Below the pieces are notes generated by a model, which did not search any database, had not been told where the DNA came from, and saw nothing but the letters and a program-made list of their open reading frames with translations. From the NCBI GenBank assembly GCA_002413355.1, contig DHWV01000042.1, positions 1 to 34,327 on the forward strand: a DNA stretch of 34,327 bases, given 5' to 3'. Source of the stretch: Desulfobulbaceae bacterium UBA5173 (GTDB lineage: Bacteria; Desulfobacterota; Desulfobulbia; Desulfobulbales; Desulfobulbaceae). A program made the position numbers and the translations under genes. Every line of letters begins with the position of its first letter. Positions within the stretch are counted from its first letter, which is position 1. Positions 1-8,000 of this stretch are shown here, one piece after another.

Positions 1-114
1 ACGGCTCACACTCGATTTGCTGATGCCGAAACGGCTTGCCGTCTCTTCACAACTCAGCCTGTCCCGGTCTTTGATCTCCAAGACCTTCCGTCGAAAATCT
101 ATTGAGTATCCCAT
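1..114 (-). CDS. IS630-family transposase, N-terminal part only (cut by window edge)
   Basis: Reading the minus strand from an ATG at 114 gives 38 open codons that run off the window edge at position 1. The peptide begins MGYSIDFRRKVLEIKDRD and continues with a helix-turn-helix pattern (SCEETASRFGISKSSVSR). This is the usual beginning of IS630/Tc1-mariner type transposases: an N-terminal HTH that binds the element ends, with the DDE catalytic domain after it. The catalytic part lies outside the window, so whether the gene is intact cannot be judged. It sits head to head with the IS5-type remnant at 201. The family call rests on recognising the N-terminal pattern only. Confidence 0.75.
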   Translation of the reverse strand, partial: MGYSIDFRRKVLEIKDRDRLSCEETASRFGISKSSVSR

Positions 115-151
115 AAGTACAATATAGTCATTTTATATTGCTGTAGCTATA

Positions 152-180
152 AACCCAAGTTATAAGTCACAACTTGGGTT
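152..180. repeat. 10-bp perfect inverted repeat between two transposase remnants
   Basis: AACCCAAGTT at 152-161 is repeated as its exact reverse complement AACTTGGGTT at 171-180, with a 9-nt spacer. It lies in the 86-bp gap between the divergent IS630-type and IS5-type transposase starts. It could be a terminal inverted repeat of one of the elements or a hairpin terminator-like structure at the element junction. The matching far ends are not in the window, so the boundary cannot be fixed. Confidence 0.5.
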
Positions 181-200
181 ATATTTGTTAGAATTGCGTC

Positions 201-411
201 ATGGAACTCACAGACAAGCAATGGACAAGGCTTGAGCCGATTATTTTGCAGTCGGTGTGCAAGAAAGATACCCGTGGCCGCAAGCCGCGTGACCCACGCG
301 AGGTGCTGAACGGTATCTTATGGGTGCTGCGCACCGGTGCCCCGTGGAAGGTTGCCCGATCGATACCCGCCGCACCAAACCTGCCACAGACGGTTCCAGC
401 ACTGGACGAAG
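201..411 (+). pseudogene. IS5-type (DUF4096) transposase remnant, frameshifted and truncated
   Basis: The ATG at 201 opens a peptide starting MELTDKQWTRLEPII and reaching GILWVLRTGAPW, the standard N-terminal block of IS5-group (IS427/IS1031-like) transposases. After the Trp codon at about 348 the expected continuation (RLPDRYPPHQTCHRRFQHW) is found one base on, in the next frame, so there is a one-base insertion or two-base deletion near 349. Homology stops near 411, after about 70 residues, and the DDE catalytic domain is missing. Directly after it, in the same downstream frame, the sequence becomes the C-terminal part of cbiA. It cannot transpose by itself. Some IS427-type elements use programmed frameshifting, but the absence of the rest of the gene makes decay the simpler reading. 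Confidence 0.8.
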
Positions 412-699
412 GCCCGCATGGGCCAGCGGCTGCTGCGGCTGGGCTACTGCCGCGCGGAGCTGCGCGAGGACTGCCTGCTCGGCCCGGCAGGGACTGTGTT
501 CTCTGGCCACGAGTTCCACTACTCCGACATTGACCCCATGCCGGAACAGGTGCGGCGCGTCTATTCCCTCGATGACGGCAGGGCTGAGGGCTACCTGCTC
601 GGCAATACCTTGGCTGGCTATGTCCACCTGCATTGGGGTGGAAGCCCGGAGACGGCGGGGTGCTTTGTTCGGGCGATGGGGGCCGACGCATCTGCTTGA
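412..699 (+). pseudogene. cbiA: Cobyrinate a,c-diamide synthase, C-terminal fragment
   Basis: From about 412 (ARMGQRLLRLGYC) to the TGA at 697-699 the reading frame matches the C-terminal glutamine-amidotransferase end of CbiA/CobB. Diagnostic pieces are the LGPAGTVFSGHEFHYSDI block and the closing EGYLLGNTLAGYVHLHW block, whose His belongs to the amidotransferase catalytic set. A full enzyme is about 450 residues; only about 95 remain, with the N-terminal ATP-binding domain and the catalytic Cys gone. The break coincides with the IS5-type remnant, so insertion plus deletion probably removed the front. The intact enzyme amidates the a and c side chains of cobyrinate in cobalamin synthesis, consistent with cobH at 2165. 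A functional copy would have to be elsewhere in the genome. Confidence 0.8.
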
Positions 700-705
700 C
701 TTGAC

Positions 706-1937
706 CTATATCTTCTTCATGAGCAGGAGCTGGTACACTGGCTGAAGATTAACGGCTGTCTGGCGTTCATAAGCCCCCGCATCGCAGCCATTGCCGGAGG
801 GACGATGCCTGCCGCGCTGATCCGTGGTCACGCCGTATCCAAATCAATAGCCGGGCTGCCTTCAGGAAGGGCATGAGTCAGCGTAGGGCCGCTGTTGTCC
901 GCCAGCGAGCTGAGGATAGCTGCCTGTGCTGTCGGCTTGGTGCCGTCGCTAGTGGCGGTGACATCGCTGCTACCGGGAGTGAGGCCGACAAAAGCTTGGG
1001 CACCCGTCACACCGTTGTGGCCGAAAAGATTATAGCTATCTGCTATTACGGTGCTACTATAGTTATAGATTTCATTGCCCCTGTAAGCTTTATTCCCGCT
1101 GACTATGGAGCTGCACAATACAACTGTACCTTCATAGTTCCAAATGCCACCGCCGTCACTGTAGAAACATGAGGAGGATGAGATAGAGTTCTCCCTGACC
1201 GTAGAGTTATTCAACGTAACAGAGCCTTCATAGTTCCAGATGCCGCCGCCGCCACCGTCACTGTAGGAATATGAGGAGGATGAAACAAAATTTTTACTGA
1301 CCGTGGAGTTATTCAGTGTGATTGTACCGCTATAGCTCCAAATGCCGCCACCGTTACCGTCACTGTAGAAATATGAGGAGGATGAGATAGAGTTCTCGCT
1401 GACCGTAGAGTTATTCAACGTAACAGAGCCTTCATAGTTCCAGATGCCGCCGCCGCCGTCACTGTAGGAATATGAGGAGGATGAAACAAAATTCTCACTG
1501 ACTGTGGAGTTGTTCAGTGTGACTGTGCCGCTGTAGCTCCAAATGCCACCGCCAGAGACTGACGCAGTGTTGCATCCACCGGTAATCGTAGTCTCATTTA
1601 GGGTAAGATTGCCGGTGTCGGCCACGGTCAGCACCGTGCCTACCCTAGAATTATTATTGCCGCTGATGGTGTGATTGCCACCATCAATGGTGACTGCACT
1701 GGCAATTTGCGGGAGTGCTACAGCAAGGATGACATCACTCTGCAAGGTGATGGTGTCCGCGCCGGAACCTGCCGGGCATCCGCCTGCAGCTGCATCCGTG
1801 TTGGCCGCAGTAATTGCATCGGCCAAAGTGCAGACTGTGCCATCCACAGTGATGTTTACTGCTTGGGCCGCAGCCAGCGGCAGACTTGGCAGAATGAGCA
1901 CCGCCAGCACCACTCGCCAATATGCTTGCTTTCCCAT
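706..1937 (-). pseudogene. CSLREA-type right-handed beta-helix secreted protein, frameshifted near its C-terminus
   Basis: The ATG at 1937 has a strong GGAGGAG ribosome site five bases before it, so it is preferred to the longer upstream reading. A signal peptide (MGKQAYWRVVLAVLILPSL...AQA) is followed by the NITVDGTVCTLADAITAANTDA block typical of CSLREA-domain surface proteins, then by Ser/Asn/Gly-rich units expected to fold as a parallel beta-helix. The first frame stops at 828 right after SPAIDLDTA. One base out of frame the expected ending continues (TTDQRGRHRPSGNGCDAGAYE) to a TAG at 706-708, which is the standard tail of this family. A single-base deletion near 830 therefore splits the gene, unless it is a sequencing error. 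Such proteins are thought to be extracellular or cell-surface. The gene interrupts the cobalamin locus on the opposite strand. Confidence 0.75.
1146..1555 (-). repeat. Alternating ~36-codon tandem repeats inside the beta-helix gene
   Basis: The protein contains four near-identical units of about 35-37 residues plus a degenerate fifth. They alternate between type A (GIWSYSGTxTLNNSTVS, then NFVSSSSYSYSDG) and type B (GIWNYEGSVTLNNSTVREN, then SISSSSxFYSDG). The order A-B-A-B points to duplication of a two-unit block of roughly 215 bp. DNA identity between equivalent units is very high, implying a recent expansion. Confidence 0.8.
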
Positions 1938-2164
1938 GTTGCTCCTCCTCCACAAAGGATACGCTTTGTCTTGACCCGGTCACGTGAATGCAGGCGGGCC
2001 TGTCTGCGGAATATAGCTCTGATTATGCAACATATCAAGATGGAACGTCTGACTGCGGTGCCACTCCGGTGATGATGCCGCAGGAAAGGCTTGACACGGG
2101 AGACGGCAGCCTTTATTACATGGGCAGACCAGCAGCGTTCACCAACTTGACCCGCCCGCATTCT

Positions 2165-2797
2165 ATGACCCTGCCCACGATTCACTCCATCAGCCCGCTT
2201 GAGATTGAAGCCGAGAGCTTTCGCATTATCGAGGCCGAGCTTGGCCCGACCGCCTTCACGCCGGAACAGTTTGCCGTGGTGCGGCGCTGCATTCACGCTA
2301 CCGGCGACTTCTCCTTTGCTGAAACCCTGCGCTTTCACCCTTTGGCGATACAAGCCGGGCTACGAGCAATCCGTTCTGGAAAGAATATCTTGGCTGATGT
2401 GACTATGGCGGCCAGCGGCATCTCCAAAAGCCTGCTGGCGCGTTGTGGCGGGAGGGTGATCTGCCGGGTGGCGGATGAAGAAACGGCGGAGCGGGCGGCA
2501 GATGGCATGATGACCCGTTCCGAGGCGGCTGTGGAGCTGGCTGCGGGAGAGAACATCGGCATTGCTGTGATTGGCAACGCGCCCACCGCCCTACTAAAGG
2601 TGATGGAGCTGATCCGGCGCGGCGTGTTCAACCCTGACTTGGTGATCGGCGTGCCGGTGGGCTTTGTCAATGCAGCGGAGTCCAAAGAAATTCTCGCCAG
2701 CAAACCCTATCCCTTCATCACCGCCTTGGGCAGAAAAGGCGGCACGCCTGTGGCTGTGGCCGCAGTCAATGCCCTGCTGCGACTGGCGGTAGCCTGA
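2165..2797 (+). CDS. cobH: Precorrin-8X / cobalt-precorrin-8 methylmutase
   Basis: This enzyme moves the C-11 methyl group of (cobalt-)precorrin-8 to C-12, giving hydrogenobyrinate or cobyrinate. Starting at the ATG at 2165 gives 210 residues, the normal family size, and places SPLEIEAESFRIIEAELG at the expected N-terminus. The conserved IHATGDFSFAETLRF block supplies His44, equivalent to the catalytic His of CobH. Further family blocks are ILADVTMAASGI, IAVIGNAPTALL and GVPVGFVNAAESKE. The frame is open upstream to 1988 but that extension does not resemble the family. No clear ribosome site precedes 2165, so the start is moderately sure. The neighbouring cbiA is only a fragment, and a beta-helix gene lies between, so the original cobalamin operon is broken here. 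Confidence 0.92.
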   Translation: MTLPTIHSISPLEIEAESFRIIEAELGPTAFTPEQFAVVRRCIHATGDFSFAETLRFHPLAIQAGLRAIRSGKNILADVTMAASGISKSLLARCGGRVICRVADEETAERAADGMMTRSEAAVELAAGENIGIAVIGNAPTALLKVMELIRRGVFNPDLVIGVPVGFVNAAESKEILASKPYPFITALGRKGGTPVAVAAVNALLRLAVA

Positions 2798-2800
2798 GTT

Positions 2801-3571
2801 TCACAGCGCAAAGATACGTGTCGGCTGCATCTGCGTGGCGATGTCCAGTTGAAAAGCGGGCTTGAGCGGCCTCAGCTCCTGCTCAATCCGGGCAAGTGCC
2901 AATTCAGGCCGATTGTTGGTTGCGCTGACATGCGCCAGCACCACCTGCCGCAGGGGGGAATCAGTCAGCCCAGCAAGAAAATGGGCTGCGTCATCATTGG
3001 CGAGATGGCCTTGATTGGAGCGCACCCGCTGCTTGACATGCGGAGGATAAGGGCTGTCGGCCAGCATCTGCCGGTCATAGTTGGACTCTATGATGAGGGC
3101 TTGGCAGCAGCGGGCACGCTGCCGGATCAGCGCAGTGACCGTGCCGGTGTCTGTGCAGCAACAGAGCGAGCTGCTGCCGTCCGAGACCACGAAACCCACG
3201 GGATCAGCGGTGTCATGCGAGATGTGGAAAGGGTGAATCTCCAGCCCGTTCACACGGAAGGTTGCGCCAGTCTCAAATTCGGCTCGTTGGTGCAGGCGAT
3301 TGATCTTGGCTTCCGCCGCCCGGTGCGTTCCGGCATTGGCATAGACTGGCAGACGCAACTGCCGTGACAGCACGCCGACACCGCTGACGTGGTCACCATG
3401 CTCATGCGTGAGAAGAATGGCGGTCACATCCTCCGCAGAACGGCCGATCAGTGATAGCCTGCGGCTGATCTCCCTCCCGGAAAACCCAGCATCAAGGAGA
3501 ATGGCGGTGGAGCCGGACTCAACCAAGATGCAGTTGCCTTTGGAGCCAGAGCCAAGGATGCAGAAGTTCAT
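2801..3571 (-). CDS. MBL-fold metallo-hydrolase, WalJ/YycJ-like
   Basis: A 256-residue single-domain metallo-beta-lactamase-fold protein. The N-terminus (MNFCILGSGSKGNCILVE) and the metal-binding THEHGDHVSGV motif (HxHxDH) are those of the YycJ/WalJ group, probable DNA-acting exo- or endonucleases. Further metal ligands are the His of FHISHD and the Asp of CCCTDTGTVT, with a C-terminal VLAHVSATNN motif. The ATG at 3571 is chosen; a TTG codon just before it is not needed. The gene ends three bases past the convergent cobH stop. It is cytoplasmic, with no signal peptide. The exact substrate in this organism is unknown. Confidence 0.85.
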   Translation of the reverse strand: MNFCILGSGSKGNCILVESGSTAILLDAGFSGREISRRLSLIGRSAEDVTAILLTHEHGDHVSGVGVLSRQLRLPVYANAGTHRAAEAKINRLHQRAEFETGATFRVNGLEIHPFHISHDTADPVGFVVSDGSSSLCCCTDTGTVTALIRQRARCCQALIIESNYDRQMLADSPYPPHVKQRVRSNQGHLANDDAAHFLAGLTDSPLRQVVLAHVSATNNRPELALARIEQELRPLKPAFQLDIATQMQPTRIFAL

Positions 3572-3620
3572 CAATCAGCAGACATTGTCCCGGAATCCAT
3601 GATCAGGAAAGTCATCACAG

Positions 3621-6600
3621 TCACAGCGGCAGAATATGCACTTCCTCCCTCGTCGCATGGACGCCTTTGAGGAACAAGCCGCTGCGTCCGTCAATGGAGA
3701 CTGGGTCGCCGAAGCGGATGCGGAAGCCGTTGATCAAGGCCTCCTCTTTGGCTTCCAGCACCAACAAATCCCGGCAGCCGACCACGCAGGTCTTCTCCAA
3801 GCGGGTGGCGACCACTGAGGCGTGCGAGGTCTGGCCGCCGCGCGCGGTGAGCAGACCATCGCACATCGATATCTCCCGGATGTCCTCCGGCACCGTGTCC
3901 TGACGCAGGAGGATGAGCGGCATGTCCGGCTGCTCGTGCCTGAGCTGGCGGATGTTCTCGTCGGTGAAGACAGCCAAGCCAGGCAGAGCCGAGCCGCTCA
4001 CACCGATGCCCTTACCGAGCACCGCCGCCTGCCGCGCTTCGCTTTCCTCAAAGACTAAGAAATGCTCCTTCTTTTTGATGGTGATCATGTCACGGGTCTG
4101 AAGGACGTAGAGGTCTTCCGGGGCAGGGCTTTCAAAGGTGAACTCAATTTCCTGCGGATTCCACTCCTTCGTATAGACCAAATCGCGGGAGATACTGAGA
4201 AGACGCTCGTAGATAGCCGGAAAGCGTCGCTCCAAGCTCTGCTCCACCGAACGGCCATCCAGCTCCGCCTGCTCCACCGAGATCGGATAGCTGGTGACAA
4301 GGCCGGAAACAATGTCCTCGCCTTGATCGCCAGAGGCATAATCACCCCAGAGCGCGACCCGGCGCACCTTGCGGTACGGATGCGCGGTGAAGAGCACGCC
4401 ACTGCCTGACTGCTGGTTGCGGTTGCCATAGACCATGGTCTGGATAATCACTGCCGTGCCCCAATCGTCGGAAACTGCCATCAGGTGACGGTACTGGCGG
4501 GCTTTGTGGGTGTTCCAAGACTCTAACACCATCTCCACGGCTCTGACCAACTGGAGCCACGGGTCTTCGGGCGCACTGCACCCATGCCGCCGCATGGCAT
4601 TGCGGTACTCCAAGGCCAGCTCGCGCATCTGCGGCGGGCTGAATTCACGCTTCAGGCGGACATTGTAGCGTTTTTTGTGCGCGTTCATCAGCTTGCCAAA
4701 CTCTTCACGCCCCATGCCCTCGCCCATTGCCCACGACTGAAGAAAACGGCGGTAGGTGTCCCAGAGAAAGTACTCCTGCCCCGGCTGCTTGGCGCACAGT
4801 TCCTCCAGCAGGTCTTCGTTCAGACCGACGTTGTGCACCGTGGTCATCATGCCAGGCATGGAGATCGAGGCACCGGAACGCACCGAGAGCAGCAGCGGCT
4901 TGTCGGGCGAGCCGAACCTCCGTCCTGTGCGCTCTTCCAAAGCAGTAATCGAGGCGCGCACTCGCTGCATGAATTCCTCCCGCGCCTTGGTAAAGCTCTG
5001 CACAGCCTGCCAGCAGCGGAATATTTCAGTGGTGATGATGAACGCGGGCGGCACCGGCTTGCCATCGTTGGCGAGCAGCATCAGGTTGAAGCCTTTGTTG
5101 CCGAGATGAATCAGGTTGTGCGTGCGCAGATTCTCATTGTAGAGCGAGGAGATGGCAATCTCCGGGTTGTAGGTCATGAGCAGGTCAAGGGTCTGCTCAT
5201 CCAAGATGTCCCGCTGCGCCTCCAAGGTCTGGATGATCTTGGTGATGAAGTTGTCCAAATGCTGAAGGCCGAAGGTGGCGGCAATCAGGTCGCGGAAAAA
5301 GGACTCAGACAACCGGTGTACGGATGAGGAAATATCTGCATCGTCCCAAAGCGAGCGGTACTTAGTCAGCAGATTCTCTCTACCGATTTGGGGAATGATG
5401 GTCGAGAGATTGTTCTGATGAGTGTTGGTGTAATAGGCATAGATCACATCCTTCACCCCTTCAGACAGCCCTCGGAAGATGTCCAAGTGCTGGGTGTAGG
5501 TGAAGCGTTTCATGCTGATCGAGGAATTGAGCAGGCTAGTGTAGGTGTCGAGCCTGCGGCTGCTGATGCCGTCTATGCGCAACGCGCGGAGATACAGACT
5601 CAGGCTTTGGGCGATGCCGATAAAGGTGGCCTGCGTGATAAAGCTGAGATTGATCGAGCGGTTCAGGCGTTCCAAGTAAATGTTGGCCAAGCTCTCCAAA
5701 CGGAAGGTCAGGCCGAGCGCGTCGAACTTGCGCTCGGAATAGCGGCCATAGACCGAGGGGATGTCCACCGCGATGTGCCGCTTGTAGTAAATTTCCTCCT
5801 TCGGCTCAAACTTTTTGTCGCTGAGGATGATCTGCTTGAGCTGCTCCAAGTGCGTGAGCAGGGCATCCAAGCAGCTGTGCGTGTCGCCTTGCTCCAGCAC
5901 GGCCAGCAGGTCACTCATTTCCGGGAAACCGTTCTGCACCGCCTGTTGGAGCTGGCCGCGCAGCTCCTCCATGTCGAGGCTGTATTTGTGGTGCAGCAGC
6001 TTGAACATCCGCACCAAGAGGTCAAAGCGCTTGCGCTCATCAGCGGAGAGATCGCTCTGCCGCAGCAGCCAGTCCTTCCGCGCTGCCTCGTCCCAAGTCA
6101 GCATATCATCCATGCTCTGCCATTCCAGCTCCTCACGCACCCGCCGGGCCAAAATGTGCAGCTCGTCCACATACTGGCCACTGCTTTCTACTTGCGCCAA
6201 CACCTCTTCCGGCAGATAGGCAGCGAGATAGCTCTTATCCAGCGTCAGCCAGAACTGGAAAATCGCCCGAATGAAGCCGACAATCAAGTTAGAGGATTCA
6301 ACATGCGACTGCTTGCGGAGGAAATGGATGAGCACGTCACGCCGCTTGTGCAGCTCGTCCAGCTCAGTGGAGACATCGCGCAGCTCGCCTTCCGCGCCAA
6401 TCTCATTAAAGAAGACCGGCATCAGTTTGCTGAACTGCTTGGCCAGATTGTAAATCGGGGCAATGGGATGGTTGAGAAGCTGGGTGATGTCGCGCTGGAA
6501 GAGATCGGTGTCTTTGACGCAGGTGCCGGACAAGCGGATGTTAATGATCAAGGCGGAAAAGAGCGTGGAGCACCATTTCGGTTCCTGCATGATCAAATTC

Positions 6601-7868
6601 AGCCAGACCCGGATGTTGGCCAAATGAGCCGGGTTGCTGATCGGCTGCCAGTCCTCGTCCACACCCATAACATTGGCATATTGAAAGCCGAAGCGCACGG
6701 TCTCGAAGAGGAAGGCTTCAACTAAGCGCGAGTTGCCGCGCTGGAAGACTTCACCTCCAATCACCTGAATACACTGCAACGAGGTGTGCGGGTATTTGCG
6801 CACATTGGCCTTGAGCAGATGGAAGGTGGTGGTGAAGAACTGCTCGATCTCATCAAAGCTCTGGCGGCGGATGAGCTGGACAAGCGAACGGTTGATCTCA
6901 CGCAGGGTCTCCTCATGGATGAGCGAGAGACCGGCGGTGTCCATGATCCTGAAGAGGAAGAAGAGCTTGCGGTTCTCAATCAGGGTCGGATCGGTTGCGC
7001 CGCCCTCCTCACCCAGCTTGGCCGGAATGTCGCGGTACAGCCGAACGATGTCGATATGCGCGGGCAACTCCAGCATCTCGCTCAGGGCTTGATACGGTTT
7101 TTTTTCAATGTTGATCAACTCCAAGGCGGCGAGATGCTCGCGCATCCGGGCATGAGAGATAGCGGCCAGCTGCGGCCCGGCTTGCCAGCCTCCGCAGAAG
7201 GTGCCGCACTGGGATTCAAACCACGGCTGCGGATCTTCCTCGTCCAGCCAGCAGGCGTAGTTGCGGCTGAGGACTTTCCGCATCAGGCGGGCCGCAGCCG
7301 TGCAGGAGCAGTTTTCTTCTCCGGCCTTGCGCCCCAGACTGATGAGTTGCTCGGCCATTTTCTTCAGCGGGTGATGGCCCTGCACCATCTGCATCATCAC
7401 CCCGCTGTCTATCTCGTCCAAGCGGACAAGCTGCTCAAAAAAGGCGTTGAGCTGCGGGCTGTAGCGCGGCAGGGACTCCGGTGTGAGCGAGGCGATGAGC
7501 TTGTCGGCATAGGCGAGCAGAGCCTCCACGGCCTGACTGACCACCTTGCTGTTCTTGCGCGAGTCCTTCAGCGCGTCAAGGAAGATCGAACTAAACAGGG
7601 CGAAGCAGTCCGGCCCCAGCTCGTGGCTGAGGTAATGGCTGATGTTCTTGAGGACAAAAGGCCGCAGCTCGCTGATGATCAGCTGCCAGTTGCGGTAGGG
7701 ATGGCTGATCTCGTAGAGTAGATGCTCCAGCCGGGAAGCAAGACCTTGGTAACGGACAACCACCTCCTGAAGCGGCCTCCAGTGCGGCGAGATTTCAACA
7801 GTGCTGGCTGTCTGCTGGAAGTTGGCTTCAAGGGCCTTGGAGACGATGGGCGGGGGCTGGGCAGGCAT
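3621..7868 (-). CDS. PEP/pyruvate dikinase-like protein lacking the PEP-binding barrel
   Basis: The ATG at 7868 follows a GAGG ribosome site and gives 1415 residues. The first ~920 residues are helical and unlike anything I recognise. From about residue 925 the sequence follows the ATP-grasp domain of pyruvate phosphate dikinase (GNKGFNLMLL, PVPPAFIITTE, PLLLSVRSGASISMPGMM, GTAVIIQTMVYGN, DQGEDIVSG, QEIEFTFE, LYVLQTRD). Then comes the swivelling phosphohistidine domain with GGQTSHASVV, whose His (about residue 1349) would carry phosphate. The protein ends about 65 residues later, with no PEP/pyruvate-binding TIM barrel, so it cannot be an ordinary PpdK or PpsA. It probably phosphorylates another substrate, as glucan dikinases and rifampin phosphotransferase do; what that is cannot be told. 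A decayed copy of its first ~68 codons lies at 12361-12548. Confidence 0.8.
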   Translation of the reverse strand: MPAQPPPIVSKALEANFQQTASTVEISPHWRPLQEVVVRYQGLASRLEHLLYEISHPYRNWQLIISELRPFVLKNISHYLSHELGPDCFALFSSIFLDALKDSRKNSKVVSQAVEALLAYADKLIASLTPESLPRYSPQLNAFFEQLVRLDEIDSGVMMQMVQGHHPLKKMAEQLISLGRKAGEENCSCTAAARLMRKVLSRNYACWLDEEDPQPWFESQCGTFCGGWQAGPQLAAISHARMREHLAALELINIEKKPYQALSEMLELPAHIDIVRLYRDIPAKLGEEGGATDPTLIENRKLFFLFRIMDTAGLSLIHEETLREINRSLVQLIRRQSFDEIEQFFTTTFHLLKANVRKYPHTSLQCIQVIGGEVFQRGNSRLVEAFLFETVRFGFQYANVMGVDEDWQPISNPAHLANIRVWLNLIMQEPKWCSTLFSALIINIRLSGTCVKDTDLFQRDITQLLNHPIAPIYNLAKQFSKLMPVFFNEIGAEGELRDVSTELDELHKRRDVLIHFLRKQSHVESSNLIVGFIRAIFQFWLTLDKSYLAAYLPEEVLAQVESSGQYVDELHILARRVREELEWQSMDDMLTWDEAARKDWLLRQSDLSADERKRFDLLVRMFKLLHHKYSLDMEELRGQLQQAVQNGFPEMSDLLAVLEQGDTHSCLDALLTHLEQLKQIILSDKKFEPKEEIYYKRHIAVDIPSVYGRYSERKFDALGLTFRLESLANIYLERLNRSINLSFITQATFIGIAQSLSLYLRALRIDGISSRRLDTYTSLLNSSISMKRFTYTQHLDIFRGLSEGVKDVIYAYYTNTHQNNLSTIIPQIGRENLLTKYRSLWDDADISSSVHRLSESFFRDLIAATFGLQHLDNFITKIIQTLEAQRDILDEQTLDLLMTYNPEIAISSLYNENLRTHNLIHLGNKGFNLMLLANDGKPVPPAFIITTEIFRCWQAVQSFTKAREEFMQRVRASITALEERTGRRFGSPDKPLLLSVRSGASISMPGMMTTVHNVGLNEDLLEELCAKQPGQEYFLWDTYRRFLQSWAMGEGMGREEFGKLMNAHKKRYNVRLKREFSPPQMRELALEYRNAMRRHGCSAPEDPWLQLVRAVEMVLESWNTHKARQYRHLMAVSDDWGTAVIIQTMVYGNRNQQSGSGVLFTAHPYRKVRRVALWGDYASGDQGEDIVSGLVTSYPISVEQAELDGRSVEQSLERRFPAIYERLLSISRDLVYTKEWNPQEIEFTFESPAPEDLYVLQTRDMITIKKKEHFLVFEESEARQAAVLGKGIGVSGSALPGLAVFTDENIRQLRHEQPDMPLILLRQDTVPEDIREISMCDGLLTARGGQTSHASVVATRLEKTCVVGCRDLLVLEAKEEALINGFRIRFGDPVSIDGRSGLFLKGVHATREEVHILPL

Positions 7869-8000
7869 GATTTCCTCGTTTCGTAATGACAGCAGCAAGA
7901 TGGCGGCTTTCTCTCAACCTTGCCAGTTCTCTTTGTAGTCCAGCACGAATAATAACCCTGCCAAGGCGGCCAAGGCAACATGCAGCCGCGTTTTTTTAAT

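Noticed and set aside
201..699. A single functional transposase by programmed frameshifting
   Set aside because: After the shift only about 20 transposase residues follow, then cbiA sequence; the DDE domain is absent.
1146..1555. Regular repeats that could be taken for a CRISPR array
   Set aside because: The repeats are in frame, encode Ser/Gly/Asn-rich beta-helix units, have no unique spacers and no cas genes are near.
1988..2164. N-terminal extension of CobH
   Set aside because: The extension is unlike the family, and the 2165 start gives the standard length and N-terminus.
6786..7721. Long plus-strand open frames opposite the dikinase-like gene (also 5388-6725)
   Set aside because: They mirror a strongly coding G+C-rich gene on the other strand, have no ribosome sites and show His/Gln/Leu-rich composition typical of antisense shadows.
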